Part shown: piece by piece, positions 1-5,416 of the stretch | How positions within the stretch are numbered: position 1 is the first letter of the stretch | Layout of the letters: each line of letters opens with the position of its first letter | NCBI GenBank assembly: GCA_003511785.1 | Contig: DOIS01000180.1 | Coordinates: forward strand, 1 to 5,416 | DNA length: 5,416 nucleotides | Direction: 5' to 3' | DNA from: Paracoccaceae bacterium | GTDB taxonomy: Bacteria > Pseudomonadota > Alphaproteobacteria > Rhodobacterales > Rhodobacteraceae | Translations under genes and position numbers: made by a program | Notes under the pieces: model-generated | What the model saw: only the letters and a program-made list of their open reading frames with translations | The model's database searches: none | Told to the model about the DNA's origin: nothing

Positions 1-1181
1 ACACGATGATGACCGACCTGCGCGAGATCGGGCCGACCTATTTCTTCGCTCCGCCGCGCGTGTTCGAGACCCAGTTGACCAACGTGATGATCCGCATGGA
101 GGATGCCGGCAAGCTCAAGCAGCGCATCTTCCACTACTTCATGAACCACGCGCGCCGTGTGGGGCCGCAGATTCTCGACGGCAAACCCGTGGGGGCGATG
201 GACCGGCTGAAATACGCGCTGGGCAACCTGTTGGTCTACGGGCCGCTCAAGGATACGCTCGGCTATAGTCGCATCCGCGTTGGCTATACCGCAGGCGAGG
301 CGATCGGGCCGGAGATCTTCGACTTCTACCGCTCGCTCGGGATCAACCTGAAGCAACTCTACGGCCAGACCGAGGCGACGGTGTTCATCACCGTGCAGCC
401 CGATGGCGAGGTGCGCGCCGACACGGTTGGTGTGCCTGCCCCGGACGTGGAAATCCGCATCGCCGAGAACGGCGAAATCTTCTATCGCTCGCCGGGCGTT
501 TTCGTGGAGTACTACAAGAACGCCGAGTCGACCGCCTCGACCAAGGATCCCGAGGGATGGGTCGCCACAGGCGACGCGGGCTTCATCGAGGAGAGCAGCG
601 GCCACCTGCGCATCATCGACCGCGCCAAGGACGTGGGCAAGATGGCCGACGGGCGGATGTTCGCGCCGAAATATGTCGAGAACAAGCTGAAGTTCTATCC
701 CGACATTCTCGAAGCGGTGGTCTTCGGCAACAGCCGCGACCGCTGTGTGGCCTTCATCAATATCGACCTCAGCGCGGTCGGCAACTGGGCCGAGCGCAAC
801 AACATCGCCTATGCCTCCTACCAGGAGCTGGCCGGTCACCCGCGTGTGCTCGAGACCATCCAGACGCATGTGGAGGAGGTCAACAAGTCCGTCGCCGAGG
901 ACGAGATGCTGGCCGGCTGCCAGGTGCACCGCTTCGTCGTGCTGCACAAGGAACTGGACGCCGACGATGGCGAAATGACCCGCACCCGCAAGGTGCGCCG
1001 CCGGATCGTCGAGGAGAAATACGCCGACATCATCGCGGCGCTCTACGATGGCTCGGAACGGATCAGCACCCGCACCGAAGTGACCTACGAGGACGGGCGC
1101 AAGGGCCATATCAGCGCCACGCTGGAGATCCGCGACGCGGCGGTGGCGGCGGAAAAGACCCAGCCCATGGCGGCGGAATGA
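1..1181 (+). CDS. AMP-forming acyl-CoA synthetase (long-chain fatty acid/aromatic acid-CoA ligase type), C-terminal part
   Basis: The gene is partial: its frame is open to the left window edge (first full codon at base 3) and ends with TGA at 1179-1181. About 392 residues are seen. Long-chain acyl-CoA synthetases usually have 600 or more, so the N-terminal third, with the P-loop-like A3 motif, lies outside. Counting from the first Met at base 6, adenylate-forming family motifs appear in order: GYTAGEA (93-99), YGQTE (119-123, adenine/acyl-adenylate contact), GWVATGD (184-190, ribose-binding Asp) and IIDRAKD (203-209, hinge before the mobile C-terminal domain). A basic TRTRKVRR stretch (325-332) sits where ACSL-type enzymes carry the C-terminal catalytic Lys; K329 is the candidate. 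By family, it makes acyl-CoA from a carboxylic acid, ATP and CoA in the cytoplasm. Its position just before Liv-type transporter genes suggests it activates the imported acid. Chain length or aromatic preference cannot be read. The ligase class is secure; the substrate is not. Confidence 0.93.
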   Translation, partial: TMMTDLREIGPTYFFAPPRVFETQLTNVMIRMEDAGKLKQRIFHYFMNHARRVGPQILDGKPVGAMDRLKYALGNLLVYGPLKDTLGYSRIRVGYTAGEAIGPEIFDFYRSLGINLKQLYGQTEATVFITVQPDGEVRADTVGVPAPDVEIRIAENGEIFYRSPGVFVEYYKNAESTASTKDPEGWVATGDAGFIEESSGHLRIIDRAKDVGKMADGRMFAPKYVENKLKFYPDILEAVVFGNSRDRCVAFINIDLSAVGNWAERNNIAYASYQELAGHPRVLETIQTHVEEVNKSVAEDEMLAGCQVHRFVVLHKELDADDGEMTRTRKVRRRIVEEKYADIIAALYDGSERISTRTEVTYEDGRKGHISATLEIRDAAVAAEKTQPMAAE

Positions 1182-1192
1182 GGGCGCTCTTC

Positions 1193-1208
1193 AGGCCCTT
1201 GCGGGCTT
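1193..1208 (+). terminator. Short hairpin after the ligase gene, weak terminator or attenuator candidate
   Basis: AGGCCC (1193-1198) pairs with GGGCTT (1203-1208), including one G-T pair, around a TTGC loop. It starts 11 nt after the ligase stop codon. Only TTT follows, so as an intrinsic terminator it is weak. Its right arm is shared with a second hairpin at 1201-1227, so only one of the two can form at a time. Confidence 0.35.
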
Positions 1209-1227
1209 TCATCGCGAAAAGGCCCGC
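1201..1227 (+). other. Stem-loop competing with the 1193-1208 hairpin
   Basis: GCGGGCTTT (1201-1209) pairs with AAGGCCCGC (1219-1227), giving nine pairs with one G-T, around a 9-nt loop (1210-1218). It lies between the ligase and the ATPase gene and ends 24 nt before the ATPase ribosome binding site. The AGGCCC segment occurs twice (1193-1198 and 1220-1225), and both copies can bind the same central GGGC. The structure was found by eye, without energy calculation. Confidence 0.35.
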
Positions 1228-1250
1228 ACATGAGCGGACCCTGCCGAACG

Positions 1251-1258
1251 AGAGAGGA
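1251..1258 (+). promoter_or_regulatory. Ribosome binding site of the LivG-type ATPase gene
   Basis: AGAGAGGA lies 7 nt before the ATG at 1266 and supports that start over the in-frame ATG at 1230, which would put the purine-rich site inside the gene. Confidence 0.7.
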
Positions 1259-1265
1259 CCGGTTA

Positions 1266-2084
1266 ATGCTTGACGCGACCGAAGGCTACACCACCGCGGA
1301 CGGCCGCAAGATCGGCGGCGTGGTGATGGAGATGAAGAACATCACCCTGCGCTTCGGTGGCGTGGTAGCGATCAAGGACATCTCCTTCGACATCCGCGAG
1401 GGGGAGATCCGCGCCATCATCGGACCGAACGGGGCGGGCAAGTCCTCGATGCTGAACGTGATCTCGGGCTTCTATATCCCGCAGGAGGGCGAGGTCTGGT
1501 TCCGCGGCGAGAAGCGCCCGCCGGTCAAGCCCTACGAGGTGGCCCGCCAGGGCATCGCGCGGACCTTCCAGAACATCGCGCTGTTCGAAGGAATGACCGT
1601 GCTCGACAACGTGATGACCGGGCGCCTCACCCAGATGAAGGCGCCGATCTGGGCCCAGGCCTTCTGGAAGGGCCAGGCCGAGCGCGAGGAGGTCGAGAAC
1701 CGCGAAATCGCCGAGAAGGTCATCGACTTTCTGGAAATCCAGCACATCCGCAAGACCCCGGTCTCGCGCCTGCCCTATGGCTTGAAGAAGCGGGTCGAAC
1801 TGGCGCGCGCCCTGGCCGCCGAGCCCAAGCTGCTGCTGCTGGACGAGCCGATGGCGGGGATGAATGTCGAGGAGAAGGAGGACATGAGCCGCTTCATCCT
1901 CGACGTGAACGACGAGTTCGGCACCACCATCGCGCTGATCGAACATGACATGGGCGTGGTCATGGACCTGTCCGACCGGGTCGTGGTGATGGATTACGGC
2001 AAGAAGATCGGCGACGGCACGCCGGACGAGGTGCGCAACAACCAGGAGGTGATCGACGCCTATCTGGGGGTGGCCCATGACTGA
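1266..2084 (+). CDS. livG: Liv-type ABC transporter ATP-binding protein (LivG family)
   Basis: This is one of the two cytoplasmic ATPases expected to drive the importer. It has 272 residues from the ATG at 1266, normal for LivG (about 250-290). Visible motifs are Walker A GPNGAGKS (53-60), Q-loop FQN with Q102, signature region RLPYGLKKR (168-176), Walker B LLLLDEP with catalytic E194, and switch histidine in EHDM (H228). The signature reads LPYGL instead of LSGGQ; LivG-family proteins commonly have a Y-G form here (E. coli LivG has LAYGQ), so this is a family trait, not a defect. The ending (IDAYLGVAHD) is also typical of LivG/LivF ATPases. The start at 1266 was chosen for its ribosome binding site and because the extra 12 residues from the ATG at 1230 look non-coding. 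It follows the ligase after 84 bp, and the next small gene begins 9 bp after its stop. The partner ATPase LivF is not in the window. The gene symbol is family-level. Confidence 0.95.
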   Translation: MLDATEGYTTADGRKIGGVVMEMKNITLRFGGVVAIKDISFDIREGEIRAIIGPNGAGKSSMLNVISGFYIPQEGEVWFRGEKRPPVKPYEVARQGIARTFQNIALFEGMTVLDNVMTGRLTQMKAPIWAQAFWKGQAEREEVENREIAEKVIDFLEIQHIRKTPVSRLPYGLKKRVELARALAAEPKLLLLDEPMAGMNVEEKEDMSRFILDVNDEFGTTIALIEHDMGVVMDLSDRVVVMDYGKKIGDGTPDEVRNNQEVIDAYLGVAHD

Positions 2085-2093
2085 GGCGATAAA

Positions 2094-2285
2094 ATGATGA
2101 GCTCGCTGTTGGTTATTGTCGCTGTTGTTGAGATTGCGGTTGGCGGATTGGCAATCGCCAGTACTACATCCGACATCCAGATAATTGTCGCACTATTAGC
2201 GTTAGGATTCGCCTTTATCCATCTAGGGATGGTTGGCGTGCTTAACGCAATAAATAGGATTGCACGGAGTGACAAAGATGCCTGA
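2094..2285 (+). CDS. Small two-helix membrane protein, unknown function, AT-rich
   Basis: I do not recognise this 63-residue protein. It contains two hydrophobic segments (about residues 4-22 and 29-50) joined by a short polar turn (STTSD) and ends in a basic-then-mixed tail (RIARSDKDA), so a membrane hairpin is likely. Two ATGs (2094, 2097) are possible; GAGG at 2083-2086 is spaced 7 or 10 nt from them. The gene begins 9 bp after livG stops, and its last 8 bases overlap the livH start, so translational coupling is likely. Composition is strikingly different: bases 2101-2280 are about 47% GC by my count, against clearly GC-rich neighbours, and the frame uses codons avoided in the other genes here (TTA, CTA, ATA, AGG, ACA). 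This could reflect transfer or relaxed selection. Evidence that it is a real gene is the clean hydrophobic pattern and its tight fit between genes. A role as an accessory subunit of the permease is only a guess. Confidence 0.68.
   Translation: MMSSLLVIVAVVEIAVGGLAIASTTSDIQIIVALLALGFAFIHLGMVGVLNAINRIARSDKDA
2266..2269 (+). promoter_or_regulatory. Ribosome binding site of the livH-type gene
   Basis: GGAG lies 8 nt before the ATG at 2278 and favours it over the upstream in-frame TTG at 2260. The site is inside the end of the small upstream gene. Confidence 0.6.
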
Positions 2286-3264
2286 TCAACTGATCTATGC
2301 GATGGAGGTCACGCTGAACGGCCTCATGGCCGGGGTGCTCTATGCGCTGGTGGCGCTGGGCTTCGTGCTGATCTTCAAGGCGAGCGGAATCTTCAACTAT
2401 GCCCAGGGGGTCATGGCGCTGTTTGCCGCGATGACGCTGGTCGGGATCATGAACGGACAGGTTCCGTTCTCGCACCTGATCAACGCTATCTTCGGCACGC
2501 ATATCCACTACTTCGGCTGGCAGGTGCCCGCGCTTCTGGCGATCCTGCTGACGGTGGTGGTGATGGTCATACTGGCCTGGATGGTCCAGCAATTCATAAT
2601 GCGCCATCTCGTGGGGCAGGAGCCGATCATCCTGTTCATGGCGACGATCGGGCTGGCGTACCTGCTCGAAGGGGTGGCCGACCTGATGTGGGGCTCGGAG
2701 ATCAAGACGCTGGACGTGGGGCTGCCGCAGGGCATCAACCTGTGGATCGACGAGACCACCTACGGCATCTTCGGCTACGGCTTCTTCATCGACAACCTGG
2801 ACATCGTGGCGACGATCATCGCGGCGCTGCTGGTGGCCGGGCTGGTGGCCTTCGCCCAGTTCACCAAGCAGGGCCGCGCCATGCGCGCGGTGGCCGACGA
2901 TCACCAGGCGGCGCTGTCGGTGGGGATCTCGCTCAACTTCATCTGGGTTCTGGTCTGGTCGGTTGCAGGGTTTGTCGCACTGGTCGCGGGGATCATGTGG
3001 GGCACCAAGTCGGGGGTGCAGTTCTCGTTGTCGCTGATCGCGCTGAAGGCGCTACCGGTGCTGATGTTGGGCGGCTTCACCTCGATCCCCGGGGCCATCG
3101 TCGGCGGGCTGATCATCGGGGTGGGCGAAAAGCTTTTCGAGTTCGCCCTGGGTCCCGCGCTGGGCGGCGCGACCGAGAACTGGTTCGCCTATGTGCTGGC
3201 GCTGATTTTCCTGGTGTTCCGGCCTCAGGGCCTGTTCGGCGAGAAGATCATCGAGAGGGTGTGA
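2278..3264 (+). CDS. livH: Liv-type ABC transporter permease (LivH family)
   Basis: This is an inner-membrane channel subunit expected to pair with the LivM-type protein encoded downstream. It has 328 residues, slightly longer than the usual ~290-310. The N-terminal LivH hallmark is clear: NGLMAGVLYALVALGF (14-29) followed by FNYAQGVMAL (39-48). Further hydrophobic segments lie at roughly 84-104, 116-134, 174-195, 222-241, 262-282 and 302-314. The cytoplasmic coupling loop that contacts the ATPase is visible as KQGRAMRAVADDHQAA (197-212), and the late glycine-rich segment LMLGGFTSIPGAIVGG (262-277) is also typical. Extra length sits in a region around 60-82 and in the Tyr/Gly/Phe-rich loop at 150-172. 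The start at 2278 was chosen for GGAG 8 nt upstream; it overlaps the preceding small gene by 8 nt. The stop is followed after 3 bp by the GTG of the next small gene. Family assignment is firm; the transported substrate is not known. Confidence 0.95.
   Translation: MPDQLIYAMEVTLNGLMAGVLYALVALGFVLIFKASGIFNYAQGVMALFAAMTLVGIMNGQVPFSHLINAIFGTHIHYFGWQVPALLAILLTVVVMVILAWMVQQFIMRHLVGQEPIILFMATIGLAYLLEGVADLMWGSEIKTLDVGLPQGINLWIDETTYGIFGYGFFIDNLDIVATIIAALLVAGLVAFAQFTKQGRAMRAVADDHQAALSVGISLNFIWVLVWSVAGFVALVAGIMWGTKSGVQFSLSLIALKALPVLMLGGFTSIPGAIVGGLIIGVGEKLFEFALGPALGGATENWFAYVLALIFLVFRPQGLFGEKIIERV
3253..3259 (+). promoter_or_regulatory. Ribosome binding site supporting the GTG start at 3268
   Basis: GAGAGGG, located in the last codons of livH, lies 8 nt before the GTG at 3268. 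It makes that non-ATG start credible for the second small membrane protein. Confidence 0.6.
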
Positions 3265-3267
3265 GAC

Positions 3268-3540
3268 GTGAAGAAACTCGTCGCCATCGTCAACGTCATC
3301 GTCTGGTCGGGCTTCTGGGCCTTCGGCTACCTGGCGCTTGCCGCCGAGGGGCTGAGCGACCGGCAACTGGTGATCGCCGCGCTCTTGGCCTTCGCCGGTC
3401 TGGTCACGGGGATCATGGCCTACATGCGTCTCGTGCGCGTGACCGAAGACAGCGGATACGCCCGCAAATCCAATCAACTCGATGCCGCCGCCCGGGCGCG
3501 CGCATGCAGAAGGGGGCATCTAAGGCATGTTCTATCGTGA
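3268..3540 (+). CDS. Small two-helix membrane protein between the permease genes, unknown function
   Basis: This 90-residue protein starts at GTG, 3 bp after livH, with GAGAGGG 8 nt upstream. I recognise no named family. It begins with a positively charged MKK, then a hydrophobic segment rich in Trp/Phe (about 4-26), a short charged turn (EGLSDRQ), a second hydrophobic segment (about 33-53) and a charged tail (RLVRVTEDSGYARKS onward). The positive charges at both ends predict a hairpin with both termini in the cytoplasm. Base composition matches the operon, unlike the first small gene. The last 14 bases overlap the start of the livM-type gene, suggesting coupled translation. The final dozen residues (from ACRRGHL) are Arg/His-rich and look unlike a natural tail; the +1 frame would instead end at TAA 3521-3523, three bases before the next start, so a one-base error or frameshift near 3497-3503 is possible. 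It may be an accessory transporter subunit, by position only. Confidence 0.72.
   Translation: MKKLVAIVNVIVWSGFWAFGYLALAAEGLSDRQLVIAALLAFAGLVTGIMAYMRLVRVTEDSGYARKSNQLDAAARARACRRGHLRHVLS
3511..3516 (+). promoter_or_regulatory. Ribosome binding site of the livM-type gene
   Basis: AGGGGG lies 10 nt before the ATG at 3527, inside the overlapping end of the small upstream gene. A closer TAAGG (3521-3525) is only 1 nt away and is too near to act. Confidence 0.5.
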
Positions 3541-4603
3541 AGCCGGGGATTTCAAACTCTCCTACCAGTCCGACAGCCAGACCTTCCCGATCCGGATCGA
3601 CCGGGCGGGCTATTACCTGGCGCTGATCGTCGCCTTTGCGGTGGTGCCGTTCATCATCAACGACTACTGGGCCAACGCGATTCTGCTGCCCTTCCTGATC
3701 TATGCCATCGCGGCGATCGGGCTGAACATCCTGACCGGCTATTGCGGGCAGGTCTCGCTCGGCACCGGTGGCTTCATGGCGGTGGGGGCCTATGCCTGCT
3801 ACAAGCTGATGACCTCATTCCCCGAGGTGAGCATGTTCATTCATGTGATCCTGGCGGGCGGGATCACCGCGGCGGTGGGCGTTCTCTTCGGCCTGCCTTC
3901 GTTGCGGATCAAGGGGTTCTACCTCGCCGTCGCGACGCTGGCCGCGCAGTTCTTCCTGGTCTGGCTCTTCAACCGCGTGCCCTGGTTCTACAACTACTCG
4001 GCCTCGGGCCAGATCAACGCGCCCGAGCGCGACACCTTCGGCATCCTCATCACCGGACCCAACGCCACCGCCTGGGCCACCTATCTGTTCTGCCTGATCT
4101 TCCTGGTGGGCTGTGCGGTCGTGGCTCGCAACCTGACACGGGGCAAGCTGGGCCGCTCGTGGATGGCGATCCGCGACATGGATATCGCAGCCGAGATCAT
4201 CGGCGTGAATCCGCTGACCGCCAAGCTCTCGGCCTTTGCCGTCAGTTCGTTCTTCGTGGGCATCTCGGGGGCGCTGTTCTTCTCGGTCTATCTCGGCGCG
4301 GTCGAGGTGGGCGAGGCCTTCGGCATCCAGAAATCTTTCCTGGTGCTGTTCATGGTCATCATCGGCGGGCTGGGCTCGATCTTCGGCTCCTTCGCGGGGG
4401 CGGCGTTCCTGGTGCTCCTGCCTGTGGTGCTGAAACTGGTGGGCGTGGACCTGATGGGCTGGCCCACCGACATCGTGGCGCATTTTCAGCTGGTGATCGT
4501 GGGGCTGTTGATCATCGTCTTCCTGGTGCTCGAGCCGCATGGCATCGCCCAGCTCTGGCGCGTGACGAAGCAGAAACTGAGACTTTGGCCCTTCCCGCAC
4601 TGA
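3527..4603 (+). CDS. livM: Liv-type ABC transporter permease (LivM family)
   Basis: This second channel subunit has 358 residues, within the range for LivM-family proteins. The diagnostic early block is present: GLNILTGYCGQVSLGTGGF (65-83), then AVGAYACY (85-92). The cytoplasmic coupling loop reads GRSWMAIRDMDIAAEIIG (209-226), with the Ala-Ile-Arg-Asp core typical of LivM. The glycine-rich segment IIGGLGSIFGSFAGAAF (278-294) follows, and the protein ends with a hydrophobic helix (321-336) and a basic tail. Other hydrophobic stretches are near 28-44, 50-66, 104-122, 130-148 and 184-200. The N-terminal ~25 residues (MFYREAGDFKLSYQSD onward) are polar and precede the first helix; they look like a conserved extension of this subfamily, which supports the ATG at 3527 even though it overlaps the upstream gene by 14 nt. 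By family, it forms a heterodimeric channel with LivH. Substrate unknown. Confidence 0.95.
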   Translation: MFYREAGDFKLSYQSDSQTFPIRIDRAGYYLALIVAFAVVPFIINDYWANAILLPFLIYAIAAIGLNILTGYCGQVSLGTGGFMAVGAYACYKLMTSFPEVSMFIHVILAGGITAAVGVLFGLPSLRIKGFYLAVATLAAQFFLVWLFNRVPWFYNYSASGQINAPERDTFGILITGPNATAWATYLFCLIFLVGCAVVARNLTRGKLGRSWMAIRDMDIAAEIIGVNPLTAKLSAFAVSSFFVGISGALFFSVYLGAVEVGEAFGIQKSFLVLFMVIIGGLGSIFGSFAGAAFLVLLPVVLKLVGVDLMGWPTDIVAHFQLVIVGLLIIVFLVLEPHGIAQLWRVTKQKLRLWPFPH

Positions 4604-4610
4604 CGCGGGG

Positions 4611-4658
4611 CGGGCAACGCCCGGGACCGGAACACCGCGCCCGGGTCCGACATCGGAC
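4611..4658 (+). other. GC-rich stem-loops and 20-bp-spaced direct repeat between the permease and binding-protein genes
   Basis: In the 77-bp gap I see hairpin CGGGC-AAC-GCCCG (4611-4623), hairpin GTCCG-ACAT-CGGAC (4645-4658), and a direct repeat CGCCCGGGWCCG at 4618-4629 and 4638-4649, offset by 20 bp. The two CCCGGG cores (4620-4625, 4640-4645) are palindromes and could also pair with each other. No T-run follows, so a classical intrinsic terminator is unlikely. Known in other Liv-type operons: the binding protein is usually needed in excess, and mRNA structures upstream of its gene can block decay or cause partial read-through. That role is inferred here. Confidence 0.4.
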
Positions 4659-4662
4659 GACC

Positions 4663-4670
4663 AAGGGAGG
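4663..4670 (+). promoter_or_regulatory. Strong ribosome binding site of the substrate-binding protein gene
   Basis: AAGGGAGG lies 10 nt before the ATG at 4681. It is among the best Shine-Dalgarno matches in the window, fitting the high expression expected for a periplasmic binding protein. Confidence 0.7.
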
Positions 4671-4680
4671 ATTTGACCCG

Positions 4681-5416
4681 ATGACCAAGAAACTGACCGC
4701 AATCGCGCTCTCCGCGATGATGGCCGCGGGGCCGGCGATGGCCGATCTCGTGTTCCCTTCGCTGAGCTACCGCACCGGCCCCTATGCCGCCGGCGGCATC
4801 CCCTTCGCGGATGGCTATGCCGACTATTTCACCCTGCTCAACGAGCGTGACGGGGGCATCAACGGCGTGAAGACCAGCGTGCCGGAATGCGAAACCGGCT
4901 ATAACACCGAGAAAGGTGTGGAGTGCTACGAGTCGCTCAAGGGCGGCGGCGGGCTGGTCTATCAGCCGCTTTCGACCGGGATCACCTATCAGCTGATCCC
5001 CAAGACCACCGCCGACGACATCCCGATGCACACGATGGGCTATGGCCGTACCTCGGCCAAGAACGGGGCCGTGTTCAGCCATACCTTCAACTATCCCGCC
5101 AACTACTGGGATGGGGCATCGGGCGCGATCAACTACCTGCTCGAGGCCAATGACGGCGACATCTCGGGCAAGAAGATCGCTCTGGTCTATCACAACTCCG
5201 CCTATGGCAAGGAGCCGATCCGCACGCTGGAGAATCTTGCCGAAAAGCACGGGTTCGAGCTGTCCACCCTGCCGGTCGATCACCCGGGCCAGGAACAGAA
5301 ATCCCAGTGGCTGCAAATCCGCCGCGACAAGCCCGACTATGTCATCATGTGGGGCTGGGGCGTGATGAACCAGGTCGCGATCCAGGAAGCTGCGAACATC
5401 CGCTTTCCGATGGAAA
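4681..5416 (+). CDS. Periplasmic substrate-binding protein of a Liv-type ABC transporter, N-terminal part
   Basis: The gene runs off the right edge; 245 complete codons are seen, against roughly 370-430 residues for whole proteins of this class. It begins with a clear Sec signal peptide: basic MTKK, a hydrophobic core, and a probable cut after AMA (residues 19-21), giving a mature start at Asp22. No lipobox Cys is present, so it is a soluble periplasmic protein and not a lipoprotein. The mature part fits the Leu/Ile/Val-binding (Peripla_BP_6-like) fold: a first strand (LVFPSLSY), the GPYAAGGIPFADGYADYF stretch (33-50), the NERDGGINGVK turn (54-64), and an inter-domain strand KIALVYHNSAYGKE (165-178). 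C70 and C82 (in PECETG and VECYE) could form a disulfide. It differs from classic LivJ/LivK in details such as the WLQIRRDKPDYVIMWGWG block (210-227), so an amino-acid ligand should not be assumed. It follows the livM-type gene after 77 bp of structured sequence; it would deliver the ligand to LivHM. Confidence 0.93.
   Translation, partial: MTKKLTAIALSAMMAAGPAMADLVFPSLSYRTGPYAAGGIPFADGYADYFTLLNERDGGINGVKTSVPECETGYNTEKGVECYESLKGGGGLVYQPLSTGITYQLIPKTTADDIPMHTMGYGRTSAKNGAVFSHTFNYPANYWDGASGAINYLLEANDGDISGKKIALVYHNSAYGKEPIRTLENLAEKHGFELSTLPVDHPGQEQKSQWLQIRRDKPDYVIMWGWGVMNQVAIQEAANIRFPME

Noticed and set aside
1230..1265. Upstream ATG at 1230 as the start of the livG-type gene.
   Set aside because: It has no good ribosome binding site, would extend into the hairpin region and adds residues unlike the family; AGAGAGGA is well placed for the ATG at 1266.
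557..1273. Out-of-frame + strand reading frame over the ligase (238 codons).
   Set aside because: Arg/Gly/His-rich translation without motifs, while the overlapping frame has the complete adenylate-forming enzyme motif series.
1764..1800. ATPase signature motif LPYGL in place of LSGGQ, considered as a sign of a degenerate ATPase.
   Set aside because: Y-G variants at this site are usual in the LivG family, and Walker A, Walker B, Q-loop and switch histidine are intact.
1263..2078. Long open frame on the - strand opposite the livG-type gene (271 codons).
   Set aside because: It mirrors the codon phase of the real gene, is rich in His, Asp and Arg typical of antisense frames in GC-rich DNA, and has no domain logic. 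The + strand gene has all ABC ATPase motifs.
2688..3626. Out-of-frame + strand reading frame across livH and the second small gene (312 codons).
   Set aside because: Arg/Gly-rich shadow that crosses the boundaries of three supported genes.
4611..4623. Hairpin after the livM-type gene as a rho-independent terminator ending the operon.
   Set aside because: No T-run follows, and the next gene is the functionally matching binding protein 77 bp downstream with the same orientation.
3815..4702. Long open frame on the - strand opposite the livM-type gene (295 codons), with similar antisense frames at 2242-2904, 3052-3519 and 4486-5316.
   Set aside because: These are low-complexity His/Gln/Arg/Asp-rich or Gly/Val-rich shadows of clear + strand genes, caused by high third-position GC.

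Overview
The window is part of a high-GC operon, with every gene on the + strand. It encodes a branched-chain-amino-acid-type (HAAT/Liv family) ABC importer fused operonically to an AMP-forming acyl-CoA ligase. The high GC content, strong GC bias at third codon positions and dense gene packing suggest an alphaproteobacterium. A Rhodobacteraceae-like organism is my best guess from the protein style, but no taxonomic marker is present.

Layout from left to right: (1) the C-terminal ~390 residues of a long-chain/aromatic acyl-CoA synthetase (1-1181; the N-terminal part lies before the window). (2) An 84-bp gap with two competing hairpins. (3) A LivG-type ATPase (1266-2084). (4) A 63-residue two-helix membrane protein with unusually AT-rich sequence (2094-2285). 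(5) A LivH-type permease (2278-3264). (6) A second small two-helix membrane protein (3268-3540). (7) A LivM-type permease (3527-4603). (8) A 77-bp GC-rich gap with stem-loops and a short direct repeat. (9) The first 245 residues of a secreted periplasmic substrate-binding protein (4681-5416, cut by the window end).

The binding protein would capture the ligand in the periplasm, and LivH/LivM would form the membrane channel. LivG plus a second ATPase (LivF, not seen here and expected just outside the window) would power import. The ligase would then activate the imported carboxylic acid as its CoA thioester. This suggests the real substrate may be an organic acid (aromatic, fatty or branched carboxylate) rather than an amino acid, but this is inferred from context and the substrate cannot be read from the sequence.

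The least expected part is the pair of small membrane-hairpin genes. Each sits directly before a permease gene and overlaps its start codon (8 nt and 14 nt). The first also has base and codon composition unlike the rest of the operon. No RNA gene, insertion sequence, CRISPR array or phage feature was seen.
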